This document shows positions 20,950 to 30,538 of a stretch of DNA of 64,000 bases, piece after piece (position 1 is the stretch's first letter; every line of letters begins with the position of its first letter). Below the pieces are notes generated by a model. It was not told where the DNA came from and ran no database searches. It worked only from the letters and a program-made list of their open reading frames with translations. The position numbers and the translations under genes are program-made. Origin of the DNA: Pseudomonas sp. Leaf58 (GTDB lineage: Bacteria; Pseudomonadota; Gammaproteobacteria; Pseudomonadales; Pseudomonadaceae); contig NZ_CP032677.1 in NCBI RefSeq assembly GCF_003627215.1, forward strand, positions 3,601,501-3,665,500. The letters are read 5' to 3'.

Positions 20950-23781
20950 TTAGACAGTGAAGGCGTCTTGCAGCAGTTTTTCCTGCTGTTCGGCGTGCTT
21001 CGAAGCGTATCCACAAGCTGGCGCGGCAGAAGCGTCGCGGCCGGCGTATTCCAGGACCAGTGCCTTGTTGTGGCGGCCCAGGATACGGCGCATGTGGTGC
21101 TGGCTGCTGTACCAGGCGCCCTGGTTCATCGGTTCTTCCTGGCACCAGACGGCATGCTTGAGGTTGCTGTATTGCGCCAGGATTTCGACCAGGTCGTCCT
21201 CCGGGAACGGATACAGCTGCTCGATACGCAGGATGGCGATGTCATCGCGGCCTTCGGCACGGCGTTTTTCCAGAAGGTCGTAGTAGACCTTGCCGCTGCA
21301 CAGCACCAGGCGCTCGACCTTGGCCGGATCGATCGCGTCGATTTCCGGGATCACGGTCTGGAACGAGCCTTCTGCCAGGTCTTCCAGCGTCGAGATGGCC
21401 AGCTTGTGGCGCAGCAGCGACTTCGGCGTCAGGACCACCAGCGGCTTGCGCAGCGGGCGAATCACTTGGCGACGCAGCAGGTGGTAGATCTGTGCCGGGG
21501 TGGTCGGTACGCAAACCTGAATGTTGTGCTCAGCGCACAGCTGCAGGTAACGCTCCAGACGCGCGGAGGAGTGCTCCGGTCCCTGCCCTTCATAACCGTG
21601 CGGCAGCAGCATGGTCAGACCGCACAGGCGGCCCCACTTGTGCTCGCCGCTGGTGATGAACTGGTCGATTACAACCTGGGCACCGTTGGCGAAGTCGCCG
21701 AACTGGGCTTCCCAGATCACCAGCGCGTTCGGCGTGGTGGTGGAGTAGCCGTATTCGAAGGCCAGCACTGCTTCTTCGGACAGGAACGAATCGTACAGGT
21801 CGAAACGTGGCTGGCCCGGGAACAGGTTCTGCAGCGGAATGTAGGTGCTGGCGTCCTTCTGGTTGTGCAACACCGCGTGACGGTGCGAGAAGGTGCCACG
21901 GCCGATGTCCTGGCCGGTCATGCGGATCGGGTGGCCTTCGAACTGCAGGGTGGCGTAGGCCATGGTTTCGGCATAACCCCAGTTGATCGGCAAGCCACCG
22001 GCCTGCATCTTCTGGCGGTCTTCGTAGATCTTCGCAACCTGGCGCTGAACGACGAAGCCTTCTGGCAGTTCGAGCAGCTTGGCCGACAGATCCTGCAGGG
22101 TCTTGAGGTCGAAGCGGGTGTCGTGACGCGCGGTCCAGGCGTGGCCCAGGTATGGACGCCAGTCGACGAACAGCTCGCGGTTCGGCTCCTTGACCAGGCT
22201 TTTAACCACGTGCAGACCGTTGTCCAGCGCGTTGCGGTACTCATCGACCTTGGCCTGAGCGCGCTCGGCATCGATACGGCCGGCCTGGATCAGTGCCTCG
22301 GCGTACAGCTCACGGGTAGTGCGCTGCTTGCTGATCTGCTGGTACATCAACGGCTGGGTGCCGTTCGGCTCGTCGGCCTCGTTGTGGCCGCGACGGCGGT
22401 AGCAAACCAGGTCGATGACCACGTCACGCTTGAACTGCATGCGGTAATCGATGGCCAGCTGGGTGACGAACAGCACTGCTTCCGGGTCGTCGCCGTTCAC
22501 GTGCAGGATCGGCGCCTGGATCATCTTGGCAACGTCGGTGGCGTACTCGGTAGAACGCGAGTCCAGCGGGTTGCTGATGGTGAAACCAACCTGGTTGTTG
22601 ATCACGATGTGCACGGTACCGCCGGTCTTGAAACCGCGGGTCTGCGACATCTGGAAGGTTTCCATGACCACGCCCTGGCCGGCGAATGCTGCGTCGCCGT
22701 GGATCGAGATCGGCAGCACCTTGTCGCCAACGGTGTCGTTGCGGCGGTCCTGACGGGCGCGCACCGAACCCTCGACCACTGGCGAGACGATTTCCAGGTG
22801 GGACGGGTTGAACGCCATGGCCAGGTGCACTTCGCCACCCGGGGTCATCACGTTCGAGGAGAAGCCCTGGTGATACTTCACGTCACCGGAGCCCAGCTCG
22901 TTCATCTTCTTGCCTTCGAACTCGTCGAACAGCTCGCGCGGGTTCTTGCCGAAGGTGTTGACCAGTACGTTCAGGCGGCCACGGTGAGCCATGCCGATCA
23001 CGACTTCCTTGGTGCCGTAGGAACCGGAACGCTGGATCATTTCGTCCAGCATCGGGATCAGGCTTTCGCCGCCCTCAAGGCCAAAACGCTTGGTGCCCGG
23101 GTACTTGGTGCCCAGGTATTTCTCCAGGCCTTCACCAGCGGTCACGCGCTCGAGCAGGTGAGCCTGCACGTCAGCGGAAAACTCCGGACGGCCGCGCACG
23201 CTTTCCAGGCGCTGCTGGAACCAGCTGCGCTGCTCGGAATCGACGATATGGGTGAATTCGGCGCCAATGGTGCGACAATATGTCTTCTGGAGCGCCTCGA
23301 AGATCTCGCGTAGGCTCCCCTCCTCTTTGCCGATGAACAGGTCGCCGGCACGGAAGGTCGTATCAAGATCGGCATTGGTCAAGCCGTAGTGATTGATCGA
23401 CAGGTCTACAGGCGCAGGGCGCTGCCACAACCCCAACGGGTCGAGCTTGGCAGCCTGATGGCCGCGCATACGATAGGCCTGGATCAGTCGCAGAACTTCA
23501 ACCTGCTTCTTCTCGTGTTCACTGCTCACGCTTCCGGCAGATACCGGTTGGGCGCGGCGCTGGTTCTTTGCCAGCAGTACGAAATGGTCGCGGATTGTCG
23601 AGTGCGATACATCAGTAGCGGTGCTGCCGTCGGCTGGCAACTTCTGGAAGTAAGTGCGCCACTCTTCTGGCACAGCGTTAGGGTCGTGCAGGTAGAGCTC
23701 GTAGAGCTCTTCCACATATGCAGCGTTACCACCTGAAAGGTGGGCGCTATCCCACATGCGCTGCATCACGCTTTCTTGCAT
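20950..23781 (-). CDS. sucA: 2-Oxoglutarate dehydrogenase E1
   Basis: The thiamine-diphosphate-dependent decarboxylase of the complex, 943 residues. It has the N-terminal E2-binding segment (MQRMWDSAHLSGGNAAYVEE), substrate-site histidines around GMAHRGRLNVL, a TPP motif (GDAAFAGQGVVMETF .. NNQVGFTISNP) and the C-terminal transketolase-like domain. The ATG at 23781 follows GAGGGTGA. It is the first gene of the suc operon. Confidence 0.98.
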   Translation of the reverse strand: MQESVMQRMWDSAHLSGGNAAYVEELYELYLHDPNAVPEEWRTYFQKLPADGSTATDVSHSTIRDHFVLLAKNQRRAQPVSAGSVSSEHEKKQVEVLRLIQAYRMRGHQAAKLDPLGLWQRPAPVDLSINHYGLTNADLDTTFRAGDLFIGKEEGSLREIFEALQKTYCRTIGAEFTHIVDSEQRSWFQQRLESVRGRPEFSADVQAHLLERVTAGEGLEKYLGTKYPGTKRFGLEGGESLIPMLDEMIQRSGSYGTKEVVIGMAHRGRLNVLVNTFGKNPRELFDEFEGKKMNELGSGDVKYHQGFSSNVMTPGGEVHLAMAFNPSHLEIVSPVVEGSVRARQDRRNDTVGDKVLPISIHGDAAFAGQGVVMETFQMSQTRGFKTGGTVHIVINNQVGFTISNPLDSRSTEYATDVAKMIQAPILHVNGDDPEAVLFVTQLAIDYRMQFKRDVVIDLVCYRRRGHNEADEPNGTQPLMYQQISKQRTTRELYAEALIQAGRIDAERAQAKVDEYRNALDNGLHVVKSLVKEPNRELFVDWRPYLGHAWTARHDTRFDLKTLQDLSAKLLELPEGFVVQRQVAKIYEDRQKMQAGGLPINWGYAETMAYATLQFEGHPIRMTGQDIGRGTFSHRHAVLHNQKDASTYIPLQNLFPGQPRFDLYDSFLSEEAVLAFEYGYSTTTPNALVIWEAQFGDFANGAQVVIDQFITSGEHKWGRLCGLTMLLPHGYEGQGPEHSSARLERYLQLCAEHNIQVCVPTTPAQIYHLLRRQVIRPLRKPLVVLTPKSLLRHKLAISTLEDLAEGSFQTVIPEIDAIDPAKVERLVLCSGKVYYDLLEKRRAEGRDDIAILRIEQLYPFPEDDLVEILAQYSNLKHAVWCQEEPMNQGAWYSSQHHMRRILGRHNKALVLEYAGRDASAAPACGYASKHAEQQEKLLQDAFTV

Positions 23782-24027
23782 GCTTGGTCACCCTCGATTA
23801 GGGGACTGATCGGCGAGAGCCACAGCAAACCTGGAAAAGTCCGAATACAGCGACTGAACCACGCCACTTGGATCCTGCTGATTTTCCGGGTACCAGCCCG
23901 GAAAGCCCCTGCTGGTCTCATATCTTCATAGGTAATGAACGCGGGCTTTGTGGGCCCTTGTTCGGGTTTTACCTCAGTGCGGGCTCACCACCCGCACCTC
24001 GGCTTACTGCAGGTACAACGCTTTGTA
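23782..24027 (-). promoter_or_regulatory. sdhB-sucA intercistronic region
   Basis: A 246-bp gap without an ORF. It contains a strong hairpin GTGCGGG-CTCACCA-CCCGCAC at 23977-23997 just after sdhB without a T run, so it may be a partial terminator or an mRNA-stabilising stem. It should also hold a sucA promoter, but none could be assigned. Confidence 0.4.
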
Positions 24028-24732
24028 TCAGGTGCCGCTTTGCAGCAGCATGTTACGTACGTGACCGATCGCCTTGGTCGGGTTCAGACCTTTCGGGCAA
24101 ACGTTTACGCAGTTCATGATCCCGCGGCAGCGGAATACGCTGAACGGGTCATCCAGGGACGCCAGGCGCTCCTGAGTCTTGGTGTCGCGGCTGTCGGCCA
24201 GGAAGCGATAGGCCTGCAGCAGTGCAGCGGGGCCCAGGAACTTGTCTGGGTTCCACCAGAACGACGGGCAGGACGTCGAGCAGCACGCACACAGAATGCA
24301 CTCGTACAGGCCGTCCAGCTTGTCACGCTCTTCTGGCGACTGCAGGCGCTCGATGGCTGGCGCCGGGGTATCGTTCTGCAGGAACGGCTTCACCTTCTCG
24401 TACTGCTTGTAGAAGATGCTCATATCGACGACCAGGTCACGAATGACCGGCAAGCCCGGCAACGGACGCAGCACCAGCTTGTTGCCCTTGACCACGCCCG
24501 ACAGCGGGGTGATGCAGGCCAGGCCGTTCTTGCCGTTCATGTTCATGCCATCGGAACCGCACACGCCTTCACGGCAGGAGCGACGGTACGAGAAACCCTC
24601 GTCCTTTTCCTTGATCAGCGCCAATACATCGAGAACCATCAGGTCCTTGCCGCCGGTATCGACGTCGAACGACTCCATTTTGGGCGCCGAGTCGGTGTCG
24701 GGGTTGTAACGATAAACTTCGACTTTCAACAT
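24028..24732 (-). CDS. sdhB: Succinate dehydrogenase iron-sulfur subunit
   Basis: The iron-sulfur subunit of complex II, which passes electrons from SdhA to ubiquinone. At 234 residues it has the [2Fe-2S] cysteines (SCREGVCGSDGMNMNG .. NGLACIT) and the [4Fe-4S]/[3Fe-4S] ligands (CILCACCSTSCPSFWW and CRGIMNCVNVCPKGLNP). The ATG at 24732 (MLKVEVYRYNPD) follows AGGGTGG; a GTG at 24741 would add three residues but sits on the ribosome binding site. Confidence 0.98.
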   Translation of the reverse strand: MLKVEVYRYNPDTDSAPKMESFDVDTGGKDLMVLDVLALIKEKDEGFSYRRSCREGVCGSDGMNMNGKNGLACITPLSGVVKGNKLVLRPLPGLPVIRDLVVDMSIFYKQYEKVKPFLQNDTPAPAIERLQSPEERDKLDGLYECILCACCSTSCPSFWWNPDKFLGPAALLQAYRFLADSRDTKTQERLASLDDPFSVFRCRGIMNCVNVCPKGLNPTKAIGHVRNMLLQSGT

Positions 24733-24743
24733 AGCAGCCACCC

Positions 24744-26516
24744 TTAGTAAGTCCGGATTTTTGGCTCGAAGGCCGGAACGGCCTTCGGCGCAAAGTTGAC
24801 GCCGCGCTTGGCAACGCGCTTCTCACCCGGGTAGTACAGGGTGTGGCACAGCCAGTTTTCGTCGTCACGGTCTTCGAAGTCTTCACGGGCGTGAGCGCCG
24901 CGGGACTCTTTACGGGCTTCGGCCGCGATGGCAGTAGCTTCGGCGACTTCCAGCAGGTTCTGCAGCTCCAGCGCTTCGATACGCGCGGTGTTGAAGGCCT
25001 GGGACTTGTCGTTGATTTTGACGTTGGCGATACGGTCACGCAGACCGGCCAGCTGCTCGATACCCTTCTGCATGTATTCGCCAGTACGGAATACACCGAA
25101 GTAGTTCTGCATGCAGCTCTGCAGCTCGCGCTTCAGGCTGGCAACGTCTTCACCGCTGGTACGCTCGTTGAGCTTGTTCAGGCGGTTCAGGGCAACATCG
25201 ACGTCGGTGTCGCTGGCATCGCGGTATTCGACGCCTTCGGTCAGCGCCTTCTCCAGGTGCAGGCCGGCAGCACGGCCGAACACCACCAGGTCGAGCAGCG
25301 AGTTGCCGCCCAGGCGGTTGGCACCGTGAACCGATACGCACGCCACTTCGCCAACGGCGAACAGGCCCGGGATGATGTGGTCCTTGCCTTCGGCGTCCAT
25401 GGTGATGGCCTGGCCATGAATGTTGGTGGCAACGCCGCCCATCATGTAGTGGCAGGTTGGAACGACCGGCACCGGCGCGACAACTGGGTCGACGTGGGCG
25501 AAGGTCTTGGACAGTTCGCAGATACCTGGCAGGCGGCTGTGCAGCACTTCCTCACCCAGGTGGTCCAGCTTCAGCAGTACGTGGTCCTTGTTCGGGCCCA
25601 CGCCGTTGCCGGCGATGATTTCCTTGACCATGGAACGGGCGACAACGTCGCGGCCGGCCAAGTCTTTCGCGTTCGGCGCGTAACGCTCCATGAAGCGCTC
25701 GCCGTGGGCGTTGATCAGGTAACCACCTTCACCGCGGCAACCTTCAGTAACCAGTACACCGGCGCCGGCGATACCGGTCGGGTGGAACTGCCACATCTCG
25801 ATGTCCTGTACCGGTACGCCTGCACGCAGGGCCATGCCGATACCGTCGCCGGTGTTGATCAGGGCGTTGGTGGTCGAGGCGTAGATACGGCCCGCACCGC
25901 CAGTAGCCAGAACGGTGGCTTTGGACTTGATGTACAGGGTTTCGCCGGTTTCGATGCAGATCGCGATCACACCAACGAACGCGCCGTCCTGGTTCTTCAC
26001 CAGGTCAACAGCGTAGTACTCGTTGAGGAAGGTGGTGCCGGCTTTCAGGTTGCCCTGGTACAGGGTGTGCAGCAGCGCGTGGCCGGTACGGTCGGAAGCG
26101 GCGCAGGTACGGGCGGCCTGGCCACCTTTACCGAAGTCCTTGGACTGGCCACCGAACGGACGCTGGTAGATACGGCCGGTTTCGGTACGCGAGAACGGCA
26201 GGCCCATGTGGTCCAGCTCGAAGACCGCAGCCGGGCCTTCCTGACACATGTATTCGATAGCGTCCTGGTCACCGATGTAGTCGGAGCCTTTGACGGTATC
26301 GTACATGTGCCAGCGCCAGTCGTCGTTCGGGTCGGCCGAAGCGATGGCGCAGGTGATGCCGCCCTGGGCGGATACAGTGTGCGAACGGGTCGGGAAGACC
26401 TTGGTGACTACGGCAGTCTTGTGGCCGCCTTGAGCCAGCTGCAGCGCTGCGCGCATGCCGGCGCCGCCGCCACCGATGATGATGGCGTCGAAAGAAATGG
26501 TTGGAATGCTAGCCAT
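24744..26516 (-). CDS. sdhA: Succinate dehydrogenase flavoprotein subunit
   Basis: The catalytic subunit of complex II, 590 residues, oxidising succinate to fumarate. It has the FAD motif [17 protein letters not shown], the covalent-FAD histidine motif [11 protein letters not shown], the active-site region [21 protein letters not shown] and the late [19 protein letters not shown] motif. It starts 3 bp after the sdhD stop within sdhCDAB. Confidence 0.98.
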   Translation of the reverse strand: MASIPTISFDAIIIGGGGAGMRAALQLAQGGHKTAVVTKVFPTRSHTVSAQGGITCAIASADPNDDWRWHMYDTVKGSDYIGDQDAIEYMCQEGPAAVFELDHMGLPFSRTETGRIYQRPFGGQSKDFGKGGQAARTCAASDRTGHALLHTLYQGNLKAGTTFLNEYYAVDLVKNQDGAFVGVIAICIETGETLYIKSKATVLATGGAGRIYASTTNALINTGDGIGMALRAGVPVQDIEMWQFHPTGIAGAGVLVTEGCRGEGGYLINAHGERFMERYAPNAKDLAGRDVVARSMVKEIIAGNGVGPNKDHVLLKLDHLGEEVLHSRLPGICELSKTFAHVDPVVAPVPVVPTCHYMMGGVATNIHGQAITMDAEGKDHIIPGLFAVGEVACVSVHGANRLGGNSLLDLVVFGRAAGLHLEKALTEGVEYRDASDTDVDVALNRLNKLNERTSGEDVASLKRELQSCMQNYFGVFRTGEYMQKGIEQLAGLRDRIANVKINDKSQAFNTARIEALELQNLLEVAEATAIAAEARKESRGAHAREDFEDRDDENWLCHTLYYPGEKRVAKRGVNFAPKAVPAFEPKIRTY

Positions 26517-26519
26517 GGA

Positions 26520-26888
26520 TCAGATACCCCAGAGAATCTGCACACCCCAGACGAAGTAAGCGAACATCGCAACGCCGCATACCGCCTGGAACAGGAAACG
26601 AATCGCAGTTGCCGACTTGCCGAACGACATTGGCGTCAGGTAGTCGGTCGCAATGGTCCACATGCCAACCCAGGCGTGAGCGCCCAGGGCAACGAGGGCC
26701 AGCAGACTGAAGATCCGCATCGCGTTGTTGGAGAACAGACCATGCCACTGGGTGTAGTCGATGCCTGGGTGGGCGACCACGTAGCCGATCAGGAAGAGGA
26801 AGTAAGCCGCGAGAACGACCGCAGAAACGCGCTGCGCCATCCAGTCATAGAGGCCCGAACGCGACAGGTTCGTGACATTGGTTACCAT
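26520..26888 (-). CDS. sdhD: Succinate dehydrogenase membrane anchor SdhD
   Basis: A 122-residue integral membrane protein with three hydrophobic segments. It carries the haem-ligand histidine region (LGAHAWVGMWTIATDY) and helps form the quinone site. The ATG at 26888 overlaps the end of sdhC by 7 bp and is preceded by GGGAG. In P. aeruginosa sdhD mRNA is a target of the iron-responsive PrrF RNAs; whether that holds here was not tested. Confidence 0.96.
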   Translation of the reverse strand: MVTNVTNLSRSGLYDWMAQRVSAVVLAAYFLFLIGYVVAHPGIDYTQWHGLFSNNAMRIFSLLALVALGAHAWVGMWTIATDYLTPMSFGKSATAIRFLFQAVCGVAMFAYFVWGVQILWGI

Positions 26889-27268
26889 ACCCAAACTCCC
26901 ACCAGAACGATCAGCACCACGGAGATGACAATCACGATTTTCGAGCCCAGTTTGCCGCCTTCCAGCGTCTCACCGATGCCCATGTCCATGATCAGGTGAC
27001 GTACACCTGCCACGAGGTGATAAAGCAGGGCGGACAGCAGGCCCCAGGTCACGAATTTGGCCAGCGGGCTGGTCAGACACGCCTTCACCTCACCGAAGCC
27101 TTCCTCGGAACCCAGCGATTTGCCCAGTGCATAAAGCATGATGGCAAGGCCGATGAACAGGATGACGCCGGAGATACGGTGCAGGATGGACGTGTACGCA
27201 GTGACGGGGAGCTTGATGGTCCTTAGGTCTAGGTTTACAGGTCGTTGGCTTTTCACGGCTTTTTTCAC
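26882..27268 (-). CDS. sdhC: Succinate dehydrogenase cytochrome b556 subunit SdhC
   Basis: A 128-residue membrane anchor with the family pattern RPVNLDL..LPVTAYTSILHRISGV and the haem-ligand region ALLYHLVAGVRHLIMD. Translation begins at a GTG at 27268 (a second in-frame GTG lies four codons on), preceded by AGGGG. It is the first gene of sdhCDAB, about 117 nt downstream of a clear promoter. Confidence 0.95.
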   Translation of the reverse strand: MKKAVKSQRPVNLDLRTIKLPVTAYTSILHRISGVILFIGLAIMLYALGKSLGSEEGFGEVKACLTSPLAKFVTWGLLSALLYHLVAGVRHLIMDMGIGETLEGGKLGSKIVIVISVVLIVLVGVWVW

Positions 27269-27360
27269 ACTGAAGAGCCCCTAGCGAATCAGGGCAAAGT
27301 TGTTGGTAAGTGTACTGGTCAGGTACCCACCACCCAGGGAACGGCGACCCCCAGCAGTTC

Positions 27361-27374
27361 GGGCTTGCAAGCCC
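27361..27374 (-). promoter_or_regulatory. Hairpin in the sdhC leader
   Basis: The perfect palindrome GGGCTTGCAAGCCC lies at the 5' end of the expected sdhC transcript, just downstream of its promoter. It could stabilise or regulate the leader. Confidence 0.4.
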
Positions 27375-27391
27375 CTGGCGGTCGGGTTGCG

Positions 27392-27420
27392 AGTATAGAC
27401 AGTTAGGCTGCTTATGACAA
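27392..27420 (-). promoter_or_regulatory. Sigma-70 promoter of sdhCDAB
   Basis: On the minus strand TTGTCA (27420-27415) and TATACT (27397-27392) are separated by exactly 17 bp, which predicts a start near 27385. Confidence 0.8.
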
Positions 27421-27493
27421 CGTGACGGGGTAGCCCAAATAGCGCATTGCCTTTAGCGAACAAAAGGCGTAAATGGGCGAGAATTTCGCGAAA

Positions 27494-27515
27494 AAACAGG
27501 CCCCAATGCCTGTTT
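27494..27515. promoter_or_regulatory. Inverted repeat upstream of the gltA promoter
   Basis: AAACAGGC and GCCTGTTT are separated by 6 bp, 20 bp upstream of the gltA -35 box. This is a possible operator between the divergent sdh and gltA promoters. Confidence 0.4.
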
Positions 27516-27534
27516 CAACAAGCCTTTAGGCAAA

Positions 27535-27562
27535 TTGACATCTGAATTTATCCCTCTATAGT
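27535..27562 (+). promoter_or_regulatory. Sigma-70 promoter of gltA
   Basis: TTGACA (27535-27540) and TATAGT (27557-27562) with a 16-bp spacer lie about 50 bp upstream of the AGGAGG site (27611-27616) of gltA. Confidence 0.85.
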
Positions 27563-27620
27563 GGTGCGGGCCCTGCGTGGGGGGTCTGTCTGATGATTTC
27601 AAGCATTAATAGGAGGCCAC

Positions 27621-28910
27621 ATGGCTGACAAAAAAGCGCAGTTGGTCATCGAGGGCGCTGCCCCCGTCGAGCTGCCCATTTTAACCGGCACCGTTGGTCC
27701 TGATGTAATCGACGTCCGCGGGTTGGGGGCCACTGGTCACTTCACCTTCGACCCTGGTTTCATGGCGACCGCCTCGTGCGAGTCGAAGATCACCTACATT
27801 GACGGCGACAAAGGTATCCTGCTGCACCGCGGCTACCCGATCGAGCAGCTTGCCGAACAGTCCGACTACCTCGAAACCTGCTACCTGCTGCTCAACGGCG
27901 AACTGCCGAATGCCGAGCAAAAGGCGCAGTTCGTCAGCACCGTCAAGAACCACACCATGGTTCACGAGCAGCTGAAGTCCTTCTTCAACGGCTTCCGCCG
28001 CGACGCCCACCCGATGGCGGTGATGTGCGGCGTGGTCGGCGCCTTGTCGGCGTTCTATCACGACTCCCTGGACATCAATAACCCGCAACACCGCGAAATT
28101 TCCGCGGTGCGCCTGGTCGCCAAAATGCCGACCCTGGCCGCGATGGTTTACAAGTACTCCATGGGCCAGCCGATGATGTACCCGCGCAACGACCTGTCGT
28201 ACGCGGAAAACTTCCTGCACATGATGTTCAACACCCCGTGCGAGATCAAACCGATCAGCCCAGTGCTGGCCAAGGCGATGGACCGGATCTTCATCCTCCA
28301 CGCTGACCACGAGCAGAACGCCTCCACATCCACCGTTCGTCTGGCCGGTTCGTCGGGTGCCAACCCGTTCGCCTGTATCGCCGCCGGTATCGCCGCACTG
28401 TGGGGCCCGGCCCACGGCGGTGCGAACGAAGCCGTACTGACCATGCTCGATGAAATCGGCGATGTTTCGAACATCGACACGTTCATCGCCAAGGCCAAGG
28501 ACAAGAACGACCCCTTCAAGCTGATGGGCTTCGGTCACCGCGTGTACAAAAACCGCGACCCGCGCGCCACCGTGATGAAGCAGACCTGCGACGAAGTCCT
28601 GCGCGAGCTGGGCATCAAGAACGACCCGCAGCTGGAGCTGGCCATGCGCCTGGAAGAGATCGCCCTGACCGATCCTTACTTCATCGAGCGCTCGCTGTAC
28701 CCGAACGTCGACTTCTACTCGGGGATCATCCTCAAGGCGATCGGCATTCCGACCAGCATGTTCACCGTGATCTTCGCCTTGGCACGCACTGTCGGCTGGA
28801 TCTCGCACTGGAAAGAAATGCTCTCCAGCCCGTACAAGATTGGCCGCCCGCGCCAGCTGTACACCGGCGAGCAGAAGCGCGACATCGTTGCGCTGCAGGA
28901 CCGCAAGTAA
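27621..28910 (+). CDS. gltA: Citrate synthase (type II)
   Basis: Condenses oxaloacetate and acetyl-CoA to citrate, the first TCA step. At 429 residues it is the hexameric NADH-sensitive type found in Gram-negatives. Visible motifs are [15 protein letters not shown] (catalytic His), [11 protein letters not shown] and [14 protein letters not shown] (second catalytic His and substrate-binding Arg). AGGAGG four bases before the ATG defines the start. It is monocistronic with its own promoter and terminator. Confidence 0.98.
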   Translation: MADKKAQLVIEGAAPVELPILTGTVGPDVIDVRGLGATGHFTFDPGFMATASCESKITYIDGDKGILLHRGYPIEQLAEQSDYLETCYLLLNGELPNAEQKAQFVSTVKNHTMVHEQLKSFFNGFRRDAHPMAVMCGVVGALSAFYHDSLDINNPQHREISAVRLVAKMPTLAAMVYKYSMGQPMMYPRNDLSYAENFLHMMFNTPCEIKPISPVLAKAMDRIFILHADHEQNASTSTVRLAGSSGANPFACIAAGIAALWGPAHGGANEAVLTMLDEIGDVSNIDTFIAKAKDKNDPFKLMGFGHRVYKNRDPRATVMKQTCDEVLRELGIKNDPQLELAMRLEEIALTDPYFIERSLYPNVDFYSGIILKAIGIPTSMFTVIFALARTVGWISHWKEMLSSPYKIGRPRQLYTGEQKRDIVALQDRK

Positions 28911-28928
28911 GCTTTAATAGCCGAACGC

Positions 28929-28957
28929 AAAAAGGCTGCCCTCGGGCAGCCTTTTTT
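28929..28957 (+). terminator. Rho-independent terminator of gltA
   Basis: The stem AAAGGCTGCCC / GGGCAGCCTTT with a TC loop is followed by T residues. The A run before it could also serve the convergent gene. Confidence 0.92.
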
Positions 28958-28971
28958 ATTGACGCAGAACC

Positions 28972-29580
28972 TCAGTTTTTCTCAGCCCGCTCACGCAGCC
29001 CCTTCAGGGTATTGAACGGCGCGTCTACCACGAACTTGTTGGCCACCATCGCCGGCACGCTACCACCCGGCTCGGTGTGCACCTGGTACGTCACCTCAGT
29101 GCTATCGCCCTTGGGCACCAGTTTCCAGAAGCCTTCAACTTTCGTCACCCGCACAAAGCCCTTCTCCTCCGGGACATAGGCCGGCTCTTCTTTCAGGTTG
29201 CGCACCAAGCTGCCGTCGGCCTCCTTGACCGTGGTCACATGCAGCACCGAGTCACGCGGCGTCACCGGCCAGGGGGTATTGAACTGGGTGTAGGTCCAGG
29301 TCTGATCGCCCTCATGCTTGAGCACCTTTTGCGTCCTGCATTCGTGAATCCAGGCGCAAGCCCCCACCGCATCCTCCTGCAGCGCCTCGACCTTGGCCAG
29401 CGGCGCCTTGATCACGGTTACCCCACGGTAGGCCTTGTACTTGGAGCCCGCTACTTCGCTGAGGGAGACCTTGATCCCGTCCTCGTCCTTGGCCAGCTGC
29501 CAGTTTTCGGCCCAGGCCACCGGCGACAGCAGAACACCCATGCCACACAGCAGTGCAATACGCTTGAACGATCTCATCAT
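28972..29580 (-). CDS. Exported START-domain protein
   Basis: A 202-residue protein with a signal peptide (RIALLCGMGVLLSPVAWA) followed by a START/polyketide-cyclase-like lipid-binding fold, recognised by ACAWIHECRTQKVL, PWPVTPRDSVLHV and the C-terminal PGGSVPAMVANKFVVDAPF. AAGGAT precedes the ATG at 29580. It probably binds a hydrophobic ligand in the periplasm; the ligand is unknown. Confidence 0.85.
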   Translation of the reverse strand: MMRSFKRIALLCGMGVLLSPVAWAENWQLAKDEDGIKVSLSEVAGSKYKAYRGVTVIKAPLAKVEALQEDAVGACAWIHECRTQKVLKHEGDQTWTYTQFNTPWPVTPRDSVLHVTTVKEADGSLVRNLKEEPAYVPEEKGFVRVTKVEGFWKLVPKGDSTEVTYQVHTEPGGSVPAMVANKFVVDAPFNTLKGLRERAEKN

Positions 29581-29610
29581 ATTTATCCTTGTTGTCGAAG
29601 ATCCAGCCTG

Positions 29611-29865
29611 TCACGCCGCCGTCATCTGCTCCCACCAACCCAGAATCCTGATGGCCTCGTCGCGATCATTGCCACACACCTCGACATCTGCCTTGAAACC
29701 GCCACACACGGCTGGCCGCTCGGGCTTGCCAAACAAGTCGCAGAGGTTGTCGAGCGTCAGGTGCAGGCAGCGCTCGCCAGCAGGCTTGCCATTGGGCATG
29801 CGCGGCATGGCAGAAGTGATGGACGGGGCGATGCAGCAGGCACCACAACCCTCACGGCAATTCAT
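29611..29865 (-). CDS. YkgJ family cysteine-cluster protein
   Basis: An 84-residue protein of the YkgJ/CxxCxxCC family: MNCREGCGACC at the N-terminus, with further cysteines at GERCLH, NLCDLF, AVCGGF and VEVCGN that could bind Zn or an Fe-S cluster. It lies 30 bp upstream of the START-domain gene in the same direction and may be co-transcribed. Function unknown. Confidence 0.82.
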   Translation of the reverse strand: MNCREGCGACCIAPSITSAMPRMPNGKPAGERCLHLTLDNLCDLFGKPERPAVCGGFKADVEVCGNDRDEAIRILGWWEQMTAA

Positions 29866-29995
29866 GGCTACTCACCAAAATCAGGACTCCCTGGAACACA
29901 ATGGGACGAACGTCCCTGGATAGTACTCGCTCAAACAGGCGTTTGAAATTACTGGCACACGGAAATGTGCCATGACCCACCAGTCAGTTCGACGA

Positions 29996-30475
29996 CTACT
30001 GGCGGTACTCGAACTCGATGGCCGCCCCCTCCACATCATGACGGCTGTCATTGCGCAGTTGCAGCTGCATTTCGTTATTGATCAGCCGCCCATTGAGCTG
30101 GAACGGGCTGTCGCTGGCCTCTGGTTTTTCGGTGAACATGGGCGGTAGCAAAGGCTTGCGCCGCCGGATGGGCGATGGGTTGCCAACATTTGGCTCCAAA
30201 TCGTCGACCAAGTCCGCCGGCAGGCTGAGGTCAATATTGGCCGCAGGCAACGGCTTGGCCACCGCCTTGTTCACCGCTTTGCGCGCAGGCTTGGCCTGGC
30301 GGTGAGCGGCTTTTTTCACTGGCTGCTTCTGCGCAGGCGTGTGCGCCGCCTTGGGCACCAGTTTGCCCTGGGCCGCCTGCGCCTGGCCAACCGGTTGCGC
30401 AGCCTGGGCCGCAGCACCCAGGTAGCACAACGGCGCAAGGCACAAGACAAGGGCGAATAGGCGCAAAACATTCAT
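29996..30475 (-). CDS. Exported hypothetical protein with basic linker
   Basis: A 159-residue protein with a signal peptide (MNVLRLFALVLCLAPLCYLG, then AAAQA). A Lys/Ala/Pro-rich segment follows (about 35-75), then a compact C-terminal part with PPMFTEKPEASDSPFQLNGR. The ATG at 30475 is preferred over a TTG at 30496. No known domain was recognised; the basic stretch could contact the cell wall or DNA. Confidence 0.7.
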   Translation of the reverse strand: MNVLRLFALVLCLAPLCYLGAAAQAAQPVGQAQAAQGKLVPKAAHTPAQKQPVKKAAHRQAKPARKAVNKAVAKPLPAANIDLSLPADLVDDLEPNVGNPSPIRRRKPLLPPMFTEKPEASDSPFQLNGRLINNEMQLQLRNDSRHDVEGAAIEFEYRQ

Positions 30476-30538
30476 GGCAAATGGACAGGCTGGCAAGAAA
30501 AGTGCGTATGCTCTCTGTTCCGCAAGCGCCTGGCAAGC

